A DNA stretch of 16,974 nt from Lachnospiraceae bacterium UBA3316 (GTDB taxonomy: Bacteria > Bacillota > Clostridia > Lachnospirales > Lachnospiraceae). The translations under genes were made by a program, and so were the position numbers. A model generated the notes under the pieces. It ran no database searches and was not told the origin of the DNA. It was given only the letters and a program-made list of their open reading frames with translations. Positions 1-7,539 of this stretch are shown piece after piece (within the stretch, counting starts at the first letter, position 1; every line of letters begins with the position of its first letter). The stretch spans positions 22,211 through 39,184 of the forward strand of contig DESK01000001.1 in assembly GCA_002361955.1 (NCBI GenBank), written 5' to 3'.

Positions 1-324
1 ATGAGCGGCGGCATCGCCTATGTGCTGGATGAGGATAATGACCTCTATACGAAAGTAAACAAACAGCTTGTTTCCATTGACAAGCTGACGAACAAATACG
101 ATGTACAGGAATTAAAAGAGATGATCAGGGATCATGTGGCCTGCACCGGTTCCGCCAAGGGCAGGGAGATTTTAGAAAACTTTGGGGAATACCTTCCCAG
201 GTTTAAGAAGATCATCCCCTACGATTACAACAGAATGCTGATGGCTATCGTTCAGATGGAGGAAAAAGGACTCAGCAGCGAGCAGGCGCAGATTGAAGCG
301 TTTTACGCCAACGCGAGAGGATAG
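1..324 (+). CDS. gltB: Glutamate synthase (NADPH) large subunit, C-terminal end (partial)
   Basis: This is the last 107 residues of the glutamate synthase alpha subunit, which turns glutamine plus 2-oxoglutarate into two glutamates. The window begins inside the gene: the first ATG is most likely the internal methionine of the GXGXG beta-helix domain, whose end is seen as MSGGIAYVLDED. Then come a short linker (YTKVNKQLVSIDKL) and the usual C-terminal helices (HVACTGSAKGREILENF, FKKIIPYDYNRM). The catalytic glutaminase and FMN/Fe-S domains lie upstream, outside the window. The stop at 322-324 overlaps the ribosome binding site of gltD, which starts 13 nt later, so the two subunits are made from one transcript. 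The identity is supported by both this sequence and the gltD neighbour. Confidence 0.9.
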   Translation: MSGGIAYVLDEDNDLYTKVNKQLVSIDKLTNKYDVQELKEMIRDHVACTGSAKGREILENFGEYLPRFKKIIPYDYNRMLMAIVQMEEKGLSSEQAQIEAFYANARG

Positions 325-336
325 GAGGGCAGAAAA

Positions 337-1821
337 ATGGGAAAACCAACCGGATTTTTAGACTATGAAAGACAGAACAGCGTGACGATCCCGCCGAAGA
401 AGAGAATCCAGAATTTTGATGAATTCCATGTGCCTTTATCTCTGGAAAAGCAGATGCTTCAGGGAGCGCGCTGTATGGCCTGCGGCGTACCCTTCTGCCA
501 GTACGGACAGATCATAAACGGCATGGCCTCCGGCTGCCCGTTAAATAACCTGGTGCCGGAGTGGAACGACCTGGTATATAACGGAAAATGGGAGATTGCC
601 TACAGGCGGCTGATGAAGACCAACTGTTTCCCTGAGTTTACGTCCAGGGTATGCCCGGCCCTCTGTGAGGCGGCCTGCACCTGCAACCTTAACGGCGACC
701 CGGTGTCCACCAAGGAAAATGAGCATGCCATCATCGAGAACGCTTTTGCGAAGGGGCTGGTGCAGCCCCATCCGCCCAAGGTGCGCACGGGAAAGAAGGT
801 TGCCGTGGTGGGCAGCGGCCCTTCGGGGCTGGCGGCAGCCGCCCAGCTGAATTCCAGGGGACATCAAGTGACCGTCTTTGAGAGAAACGACAGGATCGGC
901 GGTCTATTGCGCTACGGGATTCCGAATATGAAGCTCGATAAGAGTGTCATTGACCGGCGGATTGCCATCATGGAGGCAGAGGGCGTGGAGTTTGTCACCA
1001 ACGCGAACATCGGTGAAAACGTGAAGGCCTCCGGCCTTTTGAAGGAGTACGACCGGGTAGTCCTGGCCTGCGGCGCATCGAATCCCAGGGATATCCAGAT
1101 TCCCGGACGGGAGGCCTCCGGGATTTACTTCGCGGTGGACTTTCTGACGGCCACCACCAAAAGCCTTTTGGACAGCCGGTTTGCGGATAAAAAGTTTATA
1201 TCTGCCAAGGGGAAAAAGGTGATCGTCATCGGAGGCGGCGACACGGGAAATGACTGTGTGGGAACCTCCATCCGCTTAGGGGCGGCCTCTGTGCTTCAGC
1301 TTGAAATGATGCCCAAGGCCCCGGATACCCGCACGCCGGATAATCCCTGGCCGGAGTGGCCCAGGGTCTGCAAGACGGATTACGGACAGCAGGAGGCGAT
1401 CGCCGTCTTCGGGCAGGATCCCCGTGTGTACCAGACGACTGTCACGGAGTTCATAAAAAACAAAAAGGGAGAGGTTTGCAAGGCAAGGCTTGTGAAGCTT
1501 CAGAGTAAGAAGGATGAACAGACGGGGCGCAGGATGATGGTTCCCGTCGCGGGCAGCGAGTATGAGGTGGAGGTGGATCTGGTGCTGATTGCGGCCGGCT
1601 TTCTGGGATCTCAGAAGTATGTTACGGACGCTTTCCAGGTGGAGCTGGACGGCCGGACAAATGTAAAGACTGCGCCGGGGTGTTACCAGACTTCCGTACC
1701 GAATGTCTTTGCGGCAGGTGATATGCACCGGGGGCAGTCTCTGGTGGTATGGGCCATCCGCGAGGGCCGGGAAGCTGCCAGGGCCGTGGACCGGTCGCTG
1801 ATGGGATATACCAATTTATAG
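337..1821 (+). CDS. gltD: Glutamate synthase (NADPH) small subunit
   Basis: This 494-residue flavoprotein passes electrons from NADPH through FAD and Fe-S clusters to the large subunit, completing ammonia assimilation in the GS-GOGAT cycle. The N-terminal Fer4-like domain carries the cysteine series for low-potential 4Fe-4S clusters (C46, C49, C54, C67, then C97, C106, C110, C114). The FAD Rossmann motif VGSGPSG is at 158-164, followed by RIGGLLRYGIP. The NADPH Rossmann motif GGGDTG is at 299-304. The C-terminal FAD signature (PNVFAAGDMHRGQSLVVWAI) is intact. Length is normal for the family. The start is fixed by AGGAGGG at 323-329, which overlaps the gltB stop. It ends only 7 nt from the convergently transcribed arsR stop, so transcription termination for each gene must lie in or near the other. 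Confidence 0.96.
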   Translation: MGKPTGFLDYERQNSVTIPPKKRIQNFDEFHVPLSLEKQMLQGARCMACGVPFCQYGQIINGMASGCPLNNLVPEWNDLVYNGKWEIAYRRLMKTNCFPEFTSRVCPALCEAACTCNLNGDPVSTKENEHAIIENAFAKGLVQPHPPKVRTGKKVAVVGSGPSGLAAAAQLNSRGHQVTVFERNDRIGGLLRYGIPNMKLDKSVIDRRIAIMEAEGVEFVTNANIGENVKASGLLKEYDRVVLACGASNPRDIQIPGREASGIYFAVDFLTATTKSLLDSRFADKKFISAKGKKVIVIGGGDTGNDCVGTSIRLGAASVLQLEMMPKAPDTRTPDNPWPEWPRVCKTDYGQQEAIAVFGQDPRVYQTTVTEFIKNKKGEVCKARLVKLQSKKDEQTGRRMMVPVAGSEYEVEVDLVLIAAGFLGSQKYVTDAFQVELDGRTNVKTAPGCYQTSVPNVFAAGDMHRGQSLVVWAIREGREAARAVDRSLMGYTNL

Positions 1822-1828
1822 TCAGCGG

Positions 1829-2191
1829 CTATTCTTCCAGGTGATCCAGCCCCTGGCTCAGGATACTGCACACATGGTCATCCTGCAGGGAGTAGAAGAT
1901 GGTCTTTCCCTCCCGGCGGAATTTCACCAGGCGGCTCTGCTTGAGAATGCGGAGCTGGTGGGAAATGGCGCTCTGGGTCATATTGAGGAGCTGGGCGATG
2001 TCGCATACGCACATCTCGCTCTCCAGAAGGACGTAGAGGATTTTGATTCTGGTGGAATCCCCGAATATTTTAAAAAGCTCCGCCAGGTCATAGAGGAGCT
2101 CTTCATCCGGCATTTGCTTTGTGACAGCATCAATGATTTCCGGATGGGCGTGGATATAATCGCATCTAGGGGCGTCATCATTTGGCATCAT
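1829..2191 (-). CDS. ArsR/SmtB-family metal-responsive repressor
   Basis: A 120-residue winged-helix repressor. The core (ELLYDLAELFKIFGDSTRIK, then the recognition helix MTQSAISHQLRILKQ) is typical of ArsR/SmtB. Read against the known zinc sites of SmtB, both are complete. The alpha-3N set is C10, H14, C61 and D64, with an extra C63 as in CadC's CVC motif. The alpha-5 set is D104, H106, H117 and E120. This suggests sensing of zinc or another soft divalent metal by derepression. The ATG at 2191 is chosen because AAAGGAGA sits 5 nt upstream. A longer reading from a GTG at 2257 has no ribosome binding site and would begin upstream of the promoter's -10. It is divergent from the DUF1622-type gene, with inverted repeats between them. 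No metal transporter of P1B, CDF or ZIP type is adjacent, so its target is unknown. Confidence 0.92.
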   Translation of the reverse strand: MMPNDDAPRCDYIHAHPEIIDAVTKQMPDEELLYDLAELFKIFGDSTRIKILYVLLESEMCVCDIAQLLNMTQSAISHQLRILKQSRLVKFRREGKTIFYSLQDDHVCSILSQGLDHLEE

Positions 2192-2196
2192 AGAAA

Positions 2197-2204
2197 TCTC
2201 CTTT
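2197..2204 (-). promoter_or_regulatory. Ribosome binding site that fixes the arsR start
   Basis: On the minus strand AAAGGAGA precedes ATGATG by 5 nt (first ATG) or 8 nt (second ATG). It decides between the 120-residue start used here and a 142-residue reading that starts with GTG and lacks any Shine-Dalgarno sequence. Confidence 0.75.
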
Positions 2205-2225
2205 CGGGCAGAGCCCTTTTTACAA

Positions 2226-2257
2226 AACAGTATAATGTTACTGTTCACTTCGCTCAC
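2226..2257 (-). promoter_or_regulatory. arsR promoter with overlapping inverted repeat (candidate operator)
   Basis: On the minus strand TATACT (2229-2234) is a good sigma-A -10. A weak -35, GTGAGC, lies at 2252-2257 with a 17-nt spacer. The -10 is embedded in a perfect inverted repeat: AACAGTA (2226-2232), 6-nt spacer, TACTGTT (2239-2245). A dyad over the -10 is where an autorepressor of this family would act. The half-site core CAGTATA recurs at 2316-2322. The assignment to ArsR is inferred from position only. Confidence 0.5.
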
Positions 2258-2276
2258 ACCTGAATCACTTTCTTAC

Positions 2277-2301
2277 GGTCTGTGCAGTAAATGCACAGAC
2301 C
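2277..2301. repeat. Perfect 10-bp inverted repeat in the arsR/DUF1622 divergent region
   Basis: The arms GGTCTGTGCA (2277-2286) and TGCACAGACC (2292-2301) are perfectly complementary around a 5-nt centre (GTAAA). Neither strand has a T-run after it, so it is not an intrinsic terminator. It lies about 55-80 nt upstream of the inferred arsR start site and about 90-115 nt upstream of the inferred start for the DUF1622-type gene. This makes it a protein-binding dyad candidate for either gene. Confidence 0.6.
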
Positions 2302-2380
2302 TGTGTGAATAGTATCAGTATAGCAAAATGGATGGGAGCTTGTAAAGTGAAAACCAGGTGCAATCCCGGATGAGATATGG

Positions 2381-2395
2381 TAAAATGGTACCATT
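2381..2395 (+). promoter_or_regulatory. Candidate -10 plus 12-bp palindrome before the DUF1622-type gene
   Basis: TAAAAT at 2381-2386 is a possible -10. The best -35 upstream (GTGCAA) is poor. The perfect palindrome AATGGTACCATT (2384-2395) overlaps it and the likely start site. This could be an operator, but a 12-bp palindrome may also arise by chance. Confidence 0.3.
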
Positions 2396-2416
2396 AAAAG
2401 AGAAAGGGAAAAGGCC

Positions 2417-2743
2417 ATGGAGATTTTGGAATTAGCGCTGGAACATATCGCGAACATTGCGATCCTGCTGTTCGAGTTTATCGGAGTAGGGATCATCATC
2501 TGGGCAGGAGTCGTGGGCTTCTATAAATATCTCAGACATTGTCCGGATACAAGGATTGCTCTGGCAAAGGGCCTGGCCATGGGGCTGGAGTTCAAGATGG
2601 GCAGTGAGATCCTGCGGACGGTGGTGGTGCGGGAATGGAAAGAGATCAGCATCGTGGCGGGGATCATCGCACTGCGGGCGGCCCTGACCTTCCTGATCCA
2701 CTGGGAGATCAAGGAGGAAGAAAAAGGGATCAATATGGAGTGA
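2417..2743 (+). CDS. DUF1622-type small membrane protein
   Basis: A 108-residue protein resembling the DUF1622 family, whose function is not known. A hydrophobic segment spans about residues 11-36 (ANIAILLFEFIGVGIIIWAG), followed by a conserved-looking middle part with LAKGLAMGLEFKMGSEILRT and a second hydrophobic segment about 75-95 (VAGIIALRAALTFLI). The tail is charged and cytoplasmic in character (HWEIKEEEKG). The upstream purine-rich stretch (AGAAAGGGAAAAGG) is a weak ribosome binding site. It is divergent from an SmtB-type repressor across an intergenic region with several inverted repeats, so metal-linked control is possible but only inferred. It is a single-gene unit closed by the terminator at 2763-2802. 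Confidence 0.85.
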   Translation: MEILELALEHIANIAILLFEFIGVGIIIWAGVVGFYKYLRHCPDTRIALAKGLAMGLEFKMGSEILRTVVVREWKEISIVAGIIALRAALTFLIHWEIKEEEKGINME

Positions 2744-2762
2744 GCAGCAAAGGGAAAGACAG

Positions 2763-2802
2763 AAAAATGCCGTTGGCGCGGAAAACGCCAGCGGCATTTT
2801 TT
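2763..2802. terminator. Bidirectional intrinsic terminator between convergent genes
   Basis: A 12-bp stem pairs 2767-2778 (ATGCCGTTGGCG) with 2786-2797 (CGCCAGCGGCAT), with one G-U pair and a 7-nt loop. It is flanked by an A-run on the left and a T-run on the right, so it can stop transcription from both sides. It serves the DUF1622-type gene (stop 2743) and the ATPase gene (stop 2817). Confidence 0.92.
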
Positions 2803-2816
2803 GCGGGGACGCAGAG

Positions 2817-5393
2817 TTAAGACGAGGCTTTTTGCCTTCCCTGTCCGGGGCTGCCCAGGAGGATCAGCAGCTCATGGACAAACACAGGCATAGCGGCCAG
2901 CAGAAGCATCTGCCCCCATTCCGCCAGGGTCAGAGGACAGGTTCCGAACACATGGACAAAGTAGGGAATCTCTGTCACCAGAAGCTGGAGGCTGATGCCC
3001 GTGAAAAAGGCGAAGGCCATCAGCCGGTTAGAGAGATGGTTCATACGGAAAACGGAGGTTTCCACATCGCGCATCCCCACGGCGTGGAAGAGTTGGGAGA
3101 TGCCGAGCACCGTAAAGGCATACGTCTGGCAGCGGGCCAGAAGCGTGGGATCAGCGAGCAGAAGCCGCAGGTTCTCCAGGCTCAGGGGCTGATGGTCTGC
3201 CAGCAGGAGGCTTATGGGGAGCTGCAGGAAAGCAGCCATGCTGATAAAGGAGATCAGGGAGCCGTACACCAGGGTGCAGGCCAGGCCGCCCTCCGCAAAA
3301 AGGCTCTCGTTTTTCGGGCGCGGCGGACGGTTCATAAAGTGGCGGGCGCTGCTGCGGTCAATGCCCAGGGCCAGGGCGGGCAGGGAGTCTGTGATCAGGT
3401 TGATCCACAGGATATGGCTGGGCTTTAAGGGGGAGGCCAGACCGAGGATGATGGCAAAGAGCATGGTGATGATCTCCCCGAAGTTGGAAGAAAGCAGGAA
3501 GAGGACGGATTTCTTGATGTTCTCATAGATGTTCCTTCCCTCCGCAATCGCCCTGGCGATGGTAGCGAAATTATCGTCGGCCAGTACGATGTCCGCGGCG
3601 TTCTTGGCCACGTCGGTGCCTGTGATTCCCATGGCGATGCCCACATCCGCTGTTTTCAGGGAGGGGGCGTCATTTACGCCGTCCCCCGTCATAGCCACGA
3701 TTTTTCCGGCGGCCTTCAGCGCTTCCACGATGCGCATCTTATGCTCCGGAGAGACGTGGGCATAGACGCGGATCCTGGGGGCGGCGGCAAGAAGCTCCGG
3801 GGCGGACATTTTAGAAAGCTCCGGCCCTGTCAGGCAGTGGTGGGGTTCGGAGGCGATGCCCAGTTCCCGCGCGATGGCCAGGGCCGTATCCATCCGGTCG
3901 CCAGTGATCATCACCGTGCGCACGCCTGCGGCTCGGAAGTCCTGCACCGCCTGGGCGGCTTCGGGGCGGATGGGGTCTTTCATGCCGATGAGGCCGAGAA
4001 AGATCAGCTCCTTTTCCTGGGGAGCAGAATCGCCGGCGCGCATAGCCAGGGCCAGGACGCGCAGGGCCTGGGAGGTCATGCGGCCCAGGGCTCGGCGGAT
4101 CTCGCTCTTTCTTTCTTCTGTGAGGGGAAGGATGCTGCCGTTCAGGAGGATGTGCCCGGATTTGGAGAGCACATCGTCGGGAGAGCCCTTTGTGTAGGAG
4201 ACAGTAGAAGAGCCGTCTCTGTGGAGGGTCGTCATCATCTTGCGCTCGGAGCTGAAGGCGATTTCACGGATGCGGGGATAGGCAGTCCCAAGCTCTGCCC
4301 TGGCTATGCCGCAGGCATCCCCCAGGTCGAGAAGAGCCAGCTCCGTAGGATCTCCCAGGCGGCTTTCCGGGGAGGAGACGGCATCATTGCACAGGAGAAG
4401 GCCTTTCAGGAAATGGTCCGGATGGGCTCCATCCAGATCCGTCGGGGAGAGAAGCCTGCCGTTCTGCCAGCAGAGGGAAACGGACATTTTATTCTGGGTC
4501 AGGGTGCCCGTTTTGTCAGAGCAGACCACACTGACGGAGCCGAGAGTCTCCACGCTTGGCAGCCTTTTCACGATGGTGTTTACCTTTACCATCCGGGAAA
4601 TGCTGAGGGCAAGCACCAGGGTCACCACAGCGGGCAGTCCTTCCGGCACAGCGGCTACAGCCAGGGATATGGCCGTGATCAGCATTTCCATCACATCCCT
4701 GTTTTGCATCAGGGCGATCAGAAAGAGCAGGGCGCAGAGCAGCACGGAAAGAATGCTTAAGACCTTTCCCAGATCCCCCAGCCGCTTTTGAAGAGGGGTC
4801 ATCTGGGAAGGGGCGTTGTTTATCAATTTGGCGATCTTCCCGATTTCTGTGTCCATGCCGATGGCTGTGACGATTCCCTCTCCTTTGCCATAGGTGACGT
4901 TGGTGGACATATAGGCTTTATTTTCCGTCTTCGTGTTTTTTTCCACAGGCAGGGATTCCCCGGTGAGGGCCGATTCCTCGATTTTTAAGCTCACCGAGGA
5001 GGTGATGGTAAGGTCGGCCGGCACCTGGCGGCCTGCGTCCAGATATACCTTATCGCCCACCATCAGATCCTTTGCGGGAATTTCCACGGGGACTCCGTTC
5101 ACATCCAGAAGGGCGGTGGGGCTCGTCAGCTCCTTGAGGGCTTCTAAGGCCTGTCTGGCCTTTCCTTCCTGGATCATGCCGACCAGGGCGTTTACGAGGA
5201 TTACCACCAGGATGATCGCCGCGTCTCCGGCTTCTCTCAGCAGAAGGGAGATGGCGGCGGCCGCCATCAGGATATAGATGAGAGGGTCGTTTAGCTGCTC
5301 GAAAAAGACGCCTATGGGCGACGTCTTTTTTGCTTCTTCCAGTACATTTTGGCCATGTCTGTCATCGGATGGTGCGGGCGTTTGCTTTATCAT
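2817..5393 (-). CDS. P2-type ATPase, calcium-transporting (PMCA/SERCA-like)
   Basis: An 858-residue P-type ATPase that should export Ca2+ at the cost of ATP in the cytoplasmic membrane. The catalytic set is complete: TGES 144-147 (actuator), phosphorylated D293 in DKTGTLT, FSSERK 380-385 and K402 in KGSPDD (nucleotide domain), MITGD 495-499 and TGDGVNDAP 569-577. Ion-site residues match SERCA: E251 in PEGLP (M4), N637 and E640 in NFGE (M5), and N665, T668 and D669 in NLITD (M6). There is no N-terminal heavy-metal domain and no CPC motif, so it is not P1B. The N-terminal region before M1 is only about 35 residues, shorter than usual. A TAA directly precedes this ATG in frame, so no longer start exists. 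It lies 59 nt downstream of the XRE regulator on the same strand. Confidence 0.93.
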   Translation of the reverse strand: MIKQTPAPSDDRHGQNVLEEAKKTSPIGVFFEQLNDPLIYILMAAAAISLLLREAGDAAIILVVILVNALVGMIQEGKARQALEALKELTSPTALLDVNGVPVEIPAKDLMVGDKVYLDAGRQVPADLTITSSVSLKIEESALTGESLPVEKNTKTENKAYMSTNVTYGKGEGIVTAIGMDTEIGKIAKLINNAPSQMTPLQKRLGDLGKVLSILSVLLCALLFLIALMQNRDVMEMLITAISLAVAAVPEGLPAVVTLVLALSISRMVKVNTIVKRLPSVETLGSVSVVCSDKTGTLTQNKMSVSLCWQNGRLLSPTDLDGAHPDHFLKGLLLCNDAVSSPESRLGDPTELALLDLGDACGIARAELGTAYPRIREIAFSSERKMMTTLHRDGSSTVSYTKGSPDDVLSKSGHILLNGSILPLTEERKSEIRRALGRMTSQALRVLALAMRAGDSAPQEKELIFLGLIGMKDPIRPEAAQAVQDFRAAGVRTVMITGDRMDTALAIARELGIASEPHHCLTGPELSKMSAPELLAAAPRIRVYAHVSPEHKMRIVEALKAAGKIVAMTGDGVNDAPSLKTADVGIAMGITGTDVAKNAADIVLADDNFATIARAIAEGRNIYENIKKSVLFLLSSNFGEIITMLFAIILGLASPLKPSHILWINLITDSLPALALGIDRSSARHFMNRPPRPKNESLFAEGGLACTLVYGSLISFISMAAFLQLPISLLLADHQPLSLENLRLLLADPTLLARCQTYAFTVLGISQLFHAVGMRDVETSVFRMNHLSNRLMAFAFFTGISLQLLVTEIPYFVHVFGTCPLTLAEWGQMLLLAAMPVFVHELLILLGSPGQGRQKASS

Positions 5394-5452
5394 TTACCTG
5401 TCCCCCTTTCGATGGAAAAATATATGCGCCGTTTGGGGGGAGATATTACAAA

Positions 5453-5815
5453 TTATGATGGCGGGGATTTTCTTGCTTGAAGCTTAAACTGCATGAAGCT
5501 TAAAGATTCTCTCTTTGATTCGTCGGGAAGAGATCGGTAAAGGCGGAGGAAAAGTTTTTCCTCCTTGCTGATGGTGGAGAATTCATCGGTAGCCGTGCAG
5601 GCAGAAAAATCAGGATTTCGCAGGAGGTCGTCCATGGAGACATGATAAAAGTCTGCCAGCTGTATCAGAAGCTCCAAAGGAGGCGTGCGTTTGCCGCACT
5701 CGTAATTTGAGTATGAGGGGCGTTCTACGTTCAGCATGGAACTGATAAATTCTTGCGTAAGGTGGTGAAACTCCCGCAGCTCCCGGAGGCGCTGGCCAAG
5801 CTGTGTGCTTATCAT
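5453..5815 (-). CDS. XRE-family helix-turn-helix regulator
   Basis: A 120-residue cytoplasmic DNA-binding protein. Residues 6-66 form a lambda-Cro/C1-type HTH (LGQRLRELREFHHLTQEFIS, then NVERPSYSNYECGKRTPPLE and LLIQLADFYHVSMDDLL). The C-terminal part (STISKEEKLFLRLYRSLPDE) is helical and resembles the short tail of many clostridial XRE proteins. AAGGAG lies 7 nt before the ATG. Its own sigma-A promoter is about 110 nt upstream. The calcium ATPase follows on the same strand 59 nt later without a visible terminator, so they are probably co-transcribed. Whether it controls the ATPase, itself or the divergent spoVAF-like gene cannot be told from sequence. Confidence 0.9.
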   Translation of the reverse strand: MISTQLGQRLRELREFHHLTQEFISSMLNVERPSYSNYECGKRTPPLELLIQLADFYHVSMDDLLRNPDFSACTATDEFSTISKEEKLFLRLYRSLPDESKRESLSFMQFKLQARKSPPS

Positions 5816-5925
5816 AGTAAACTCCTTCTTTTGTAGGATATCGGATTCAGAAAACGGGGCTTTTTGGGGCCTGTGAAGCTATGTGGCTTTGAAATTCCCA
5901 GTATCAGGACTTTGGCGTGTGATAC

Positions 5926-5955
5926 AGTATAACAAGATTAGAAATAGGTACGCAA
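5926..5955 (-). promoter_or_regulatory. Sigma-A promoter for the XRE-ATPase unit
   Basis: On the minus strand: -35 TTGCGT (5950-5955), 18-nt spacer, and -10 TATACT (5926-5931) with an upstream TGT extension. The dyad GTATCA (5901-5906) / TGATAC (5920-5925) lies at and just downstream of the expected start site, where an autorepressing XRE protein could bind. The leader is about 100 nt. The rest of the 5816-6072 gap is AT-rich and holds no other clear gene. Confidence 0.6.
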
Positions 5956-6072
5956 GAATGTGACAAAATGAAACGAAAGTATTTTAGTGGGAAATGAATC
6001 CTGGCAGCGCATAAAAAAAGAAAAGAAGGGAAAGCTGACTCTGGGAGATCAACTGCGGAGAGGAGAAAGAGG

Positions 6073-7482
6073 ATGGAACATAAAATAGCAACGGATCTGA
6101 CAGGGAATATGAACTACTTCCGGGAACGCTTAGGAATCAGGAAGAGTTTTGATTTGATATGCAGGACGACGATGGTGGCGGGACGGCAGGCGTGTTTCTT
6201 TTTTATAGATGGCTTTATAAAAGATGATATTATGCAAAAGCTGATGGAATTTTTTTATTCCCTCACGCCGGAGGATTTGCCGGAGGACAGCGGCGGCCTG
6301 TCCAGGGACGCGATGCCCTACGTGGAGGTAGAGCTTTTGAGCGGCAGGGATGAAATCGAAAAAAATATTTTGTCGGGGGTGCTCTGCCTGTTTATCGACG
6401 GATACGATAAGTGCTTTGCCATCGACTGCCGCACCTATCCCATGCGCAGCGTGTCAGAGCCGGAGAAGGATAAGGCCCTGCGGGGGTCGAAGGATGGCTT
6501 TGTGGAGACGGTGGTGTTCAATACAGCTCTGATCAGGCGCAGAATCCGGGATCCCCATCTGGTGATGGAGATGCAGCAGGCCGGGAGCAGCTCCAAAACG
6601 GACATCGTATTATGCTATATGGACGACCGGGCAGATCTGGCATTCGTGCAGGAGCTCAAAAGCCGTCTTTCTAATTTAAAGGTGGACGCCCTGACCATGA
6701 ATCAGGAAAGCCTGGTGGAATGCCTGTACCGGAGGAAATGGCTGAATCCTTTTCCGAAGGTAAAGTATTCAGAGCGCCCGGACACGGCGGCAGCCAGCGT
6801 GCTGGAAGGAAAGGTGGCCATCCTTGTGGACAACTCCCCGGCGGCGGTGATCCTGCCGGTGTCCATTTTTGATATCACAGAGGAGGCGGATGATTTCTAT
6901 TTTCCGCCGGTGACAGGCACCTATCTGCGGCTTACCAGGCTGCTGATCGCCGTGCTTACCCTCACCCTGACGCCGACATGGCTGCTTTTGATGGAAAATC
7001 CCCAGTGGATTCCCGGGGTTTTTGATTTTATCAAGGTGGAGGGAGATATCAATATCCCTCTGCTCTACCAGCTCCTGCTTCTGGAAATCGGTATTGACGG
7101 GCTGAAGCTGGCGGCCATCAATACGCCAAATATGCTGACCACTCCCCTGAGTGTAATTGCGGCCCTTGTGATGGGGGAGTTCGCGGTAAATTCCGGCTGG
7201 TTCAATTCGGAGGCGATGCTTTACATGGCTTTTGTAGCTATCGCCAACTATACCCAGTCCAGCTATGAGCTGGGATATGCCCTGAAATTTATGCGCATGA
7301 TTTTGCTGGTCCTGACAGGTGTTTTCGGTGTTTACGGGTTTGCGGCGGGCATCTTATTTACGGTTCTCGTCATCGGCTGCAACCGTACCATATCGGGGAA
7401 AAGCTATCTGTATCCGCTGGTTCCTTTTGACGGAAAGCAGCTGGCTCGGAGAATTTTCAGAAAGAGAATCTCCTTTGAATAA
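6073..7482 (+). CDS. SpoVAF-like spore germination protein (GerA A-subunit family)
   Basis: A 469-residue spore inner-membrane protein. The N-terminal soluble half begins NYFRERLGIRKSFDLICR and ACFFFIDGFIKDDIMQKLM, which resembles SpoVAF rather than GerAA receptors. The C-terminal half is membranous: segments near 287-307, 328-348, 356-374 and 381-436. It ends in the family-typical SGKSYLYPLVPFDGKQL (441-457). In Bacillus, SpoVAF works with FigP to amplify release of ions and the germination response; it is related to the germinant receptor A subunits. Here no gerB- or gerC-like gene and no other spoVA gene is adjacent, which fits a stand-alone SpoVAF better than a receptor operon. AGGAGA lies 6 nt upstream of the ATG. 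The next gene, a lipoprotein, starts 57 nt later with no terminator between. Confidence 0.85.
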   Translation: MEHKIATDLTGNMNYFRERLGIRKSFDLICRTTMVAGRQACFFFIDGFIKDDIMQKLMEFFYSLTPEDLPEDSGGLSRDAMPYVEVELLSGRDEIEKNILSGVLCLFIDGYDKCFAIDCRTYPMRSVSEPEKDKALRGSKDGFVETVVFNTALIRRRIRDPHLVMEMQQAGSSSKTDIVLCYMDDRADLAFVQELKSRLSNLKVDALTMNQESLVECLYRRKWLNPFPKVKYSERPDTAAASVLEGKVAILVDNSPAAVILPVSIFDITEEADDFYFPPVTGTYLRLTRLLIAVLTLTLTPTWLLLMENPQWIPGVFDFIKVEGDINIPLLYQLLLLEIGIDGLKLAAINTPNMLTTPLSVIAALVMGEFAVNSGWFNSEAMLYMAFVAIANYTQSSYELGYALKFMRMILLVLTGVFGVYGFAAGILFTVLVIGCNRTISGKSYLYPLVPFDGKQLARRIFRKRISFE

Positions 7483-7539
7483 ACTTTTAAAGCAGGGAAA
7501 TACTATTACCGAAATTTTTTTTAGAAAAGGAGAAGGATT

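Noticed and set aside
2192..2257. 22-residue N-terminal extension of the ArsR protein from a GTG start
   Set aside because: It has no ribosome binding site, it would start upstream of the inferred -10, and the added residues do not resemble the family.
3741..4760. Long open frame (339 codons) on the plus strand inside the ATPase gene
   Set aside because: It is antisense to a P-type ATPase with every catalytic motif, has a His/Gly/Gln-rich composition typical of a GC-rich shadow frame, and lacks a ribosome binding site.
5816..6072. Small RNA or additional small gene in the XRE/spoVAF divergent gap
   Set aside because: Apart from the XRE promoter and weak sites, no open frame with a ribosome binding site and no terminator hairpin was seen.
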